Shown: positions 62,545 through 64,000 of the stretch, one piece after another
Numbering within the stretch: the stretch's first letter is position 1
Layout: each line of letters starts with the position of its first letter
Assembly: GCF_900112675.1 (NCBI RefSeq)
Contig: NZ_FOMQ01000001.1
Span: 310,001 to 374,000, forward strand
Direction: 5' to 3'
Source: Paracidovorax konjaci
GTDB lineage: Bacteria; Pseudomonadota; Gammaproteobacteria; Burkholderiales; Burkholderiaceae_C
DNA length: 64,000 nucleotides
Position numbers and translations under genes: made by a program
The notes under the pieces: model-generated
Database searches by the model: none
Told to the model about the DNA's origin: nothing
The model's input: only the letters and a program-made list of their open reading frames with translations

Positions 62545-64000
62545 ATGCAGGCTGTCGTTTTTACGGTAGCGGACTATTTGCTCGCGCGGCTGAAACAGTT
62601 GGACGTGACCGAGGTCTTCCAGATCCCCGGCGACTACGTCAAGCATTTCACGCAGGCGCTCGAGCGTTTCCCCGGCATCGCCACCATCGGCGCCGCCAAC
62701 GAGCTGGACGCGGCCTATGCCGCCGACGCCTATGGCCGCACACGCGGGCTGGGGGCCGTATCGCTCCAGTACGGCGTCAGCACCTTCAGCGCGCTGAACG
62801 CCATCGCCGGGGCTTACGTGGAGCGCAGCCCGGTGATCGTCATCAGCGCCTCGCCCGGCGCAGACGCCCGCAACATCACCGACATGTACGGCGTCACGTA
62901 CCACCACTCCACGGGGGATCTGCACGCCGACCAGAACGTGTTCGAGAACGTGACGGTGGCCGCCCGCACCTTGAGCACGAATGTCGGCGCGGCCGAGGCC
63001 ATCGACCACCTGATCGTCGAGGCGCTGACCCACAGCCGGCCGGTCTACATCGCCTGCTACAAGGAGGTGTGGGGCCAGCCCTGCCCGCGCCCGCCCCGGA
63101 CGCCGCTGAAGGCGCGTGAACTCAAGGGCCCGCCCGACGCGCTGCAGAACGCAGTCGAGCAGGCGTGGGCCATGATCGCCGCGGCCCGCAAGCCCGTCAT
63201 CCTGGCGGGTGAGGAAGTGCTGCGCTTCGGCCTCTGCGGCCTGCTGCAGCAGATCATCGACGCCAGCGGCTTCCTCTACACCACCACTTCCCTGGGCAAG
63301 ACGGTGCTGGACGAAGGCGGTCCCAAGTTCCTGGGCACCTATTCGGACGAAGCGGCCATCCCCAGCGTGATCGAGGCGGTCCTGGATGCCGACTGCGTGC
63401 TGTGCCTGGGCACCTTCATCACCGACGACTACCTGATCTTCATCCAGAAGCAATACGCCAACATGGTCCTGGCCACGGCGCAGGGCGCGCGCGCAGGCTA
63501 CTTCAAGTACCCGGACGTGGTGATGAAGGAGTTCATGCAGGCGCTGCTCGCGAAGTTCAAGGGCAGCAAGGCCTATCCCGCCAAGGCCGTCGCACCGCCG
63601 CAGCCGGCCTATCCCGAGCCGTGGAAGAGCAACTCGGACCCCAAGTTCGACGCGCAGCCCGAGGTCATCACCTTCAACCGCTTCTTCCAGCATTCGATGC
63701 ACTTCCTGGCCGAAGCCGGCCACCTGGACGAGATCGTCATGCCGCTCGGCGTCAGCAGCTCCATGTACGTGGCCACGAACGCCTACGGCATGCGCCAGGG
63801 CAGCTTCATGGCCTCGGCCGCCTGGCAGTGCGTGGGCTTCGAGACCGGCGCCGCCAGCGGCGCCCAACTGGGCAGCCGCAAACGCGCATGGGCGGTGGCG
63901 GGCGACGGCGGCGTGATGATGGTCTGTCAGGCCATCAGCACCCTCGCCAAGTACAAGCTCAACGGCGTCATCTTCGTGATGAGCAACCAGGTCTATGCCA
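62545..64000 (+). CDS. thiamine-diphosphate 2-keto-acid decarboxylase, 5' part (runs past window end)
   Basis: The first 485 codons of a ThDP enzyme of the pyruvate/indolepyruvate decarboxylase group. The activating Glu is in GAANELDAAYAADAYGR (residues 51-67). The His-His pair needed for decarboxylation is in YGVTYHHSTGD. The ThDP/Mg motif runs from GDGGVMMV to the SNQ about 25 residues later. Substrate could be pyruvate, phenylpyruvate or indolepyruvate; the last would lead to indole-acetic acid, known from plant-associated bacteria. The usual length is 540-570 residues, so about 70 are missing. ATG 62545 has an excellent ribosome-binding site. Confidence 0.88.
   Translation, partial: MQAVVFTVADYLLARLKQLDVTEVFQIPGDYVKHFTQALERFPGIATIGAANELDAAYAADAYGRTRGLGAVSLQYGVSTFSALNAIAGAYVERSPVIVISASPGADARNITDMYGVTYHHSTGDLHADQNVFENVTVAARTLSTNVGAAEAIDHLIVEALTHSRPVYIACYKEVWGQPCPRPPRTPLKARELKGPPDALQNAVEQAWAMIAAARKPVILAGEEVLRFGLCGLLQQIIDASGFLYTTTSLGKTVLDEGGPKFLGTYSDEAAIPSVIEAVLDADCVLCLGTFITDDYLIFIQKQYANMVLATAQGARAGYFKYPDVVMKEFMQALLAKFKGSKAYPAKAVAPPQPAYPEPWKSNSDPKFDAQPEVITFNRFFQHSMHFLAEAGHLDEIVMPLGVSSSMYVATNAYGMRQGSFMASAAWQCVGFETGAASGAQLGSRKRAWAVAGDGGVMMVCQAISTLAKYKLNGVIFVMSNQVYA

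Noticed and set aside
62521-63867. 448-codon minus-strand frame at the window end
   Set aside because: Antisense to the decarboxylase, whose ThDP motifs and ribosome-binding site are clear on the plus strand.

Overview
The window reads as a piece of a high-GC betaproteobacterial chromosome, most likely Comamonadaceae (Acidovorax or Paracidovorax-like). This is inferred from gene order and protein similarity only. The blocks acpP-fabF-rpoE-rseA-rseB-mucD-lepA-lepB-rnc-era-recO-pdxJ-acpS-nagZ, grpE-dnaK-dnaJ, rpsF-priB-rpsR-rplI-dnaB and leuC-leuD-leuB-asd-fimV-truA-trpF-trpB-trpA-accD are typical of Burkholderiales. No rRNA, tRNA, CRISPR array, transposase or phage gene was seen.

Layout. 1-6062 (+): end of acpP, fabF, a small unknown membrane protein, then the sigma-E envelope-stress module (rpoE, rseA, rseB, mucD). 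6063-6534: a long non-coding gap with two terminators, a phased group of DnaA-box-like sites and a candidate small RNA. 6535-15083 (+): translation, processing and cofactor genes from lepA to nagZ. 15336-21010: a DUF3300 lipoprotein (+), then an MscS-type channel, a response-regulator diguanylate cyclase and lysS (all -). 21090-26501 (-): a five-gene surface-glycan cluster (two glycosyltransferases, a GT11 fucosyltransferase-like enzyme, a Wzx-type flippase and a phosphoglycosyl transferase). 26644-27931: LON-domain and YggT proteins, divergent.

28036-42060 (-) is a long biosynthetic run. In transcription order it holds a LysR regulator, leuC, an entericidin-like lipoprotein, leuD, leuB, asd, fimV, truA, trpF, trpB, trpA and accD. 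42230-46153 (-) is the Hsp70 system behind a sigma-32-like promoter. Divergent from it, 46394-49456 (+) holds ribosomal proteins S6, S18 and L9 with PriB and DnaB. 49554-52978 (-) holds an unknown membrane coiled-coil protein, a PIN-PhoH ATPase, a peroxiredoxin and an Mth938-domain protein. 53173-57274 (+) makes alanine and threonine (alaA, hom, thrC). 57386-62398 holds molybdenum-cofactor genes (mobB, moeA, moaD, moaE), interrupted by a DapA-family lyase and three small unknown genes. The window ends inside a thiamine-diphosphate 2-keto-acid decarboxylase.

The most unusual signals are non-coding. They are: six copies of a ~47-bp hairpin repeat at gene boundaries (one carries the leuB ribosome-binding site); a second GC-rich repeat family with two copies; a Thr/Ile-rich short ORF ahead of asd that resembles a thr-operon leader peptide; DnaA-box-like sites spaced by exactly 11 bp in the mucD-lepA gap; and a structured leader ahead of the decarboxylase gene.
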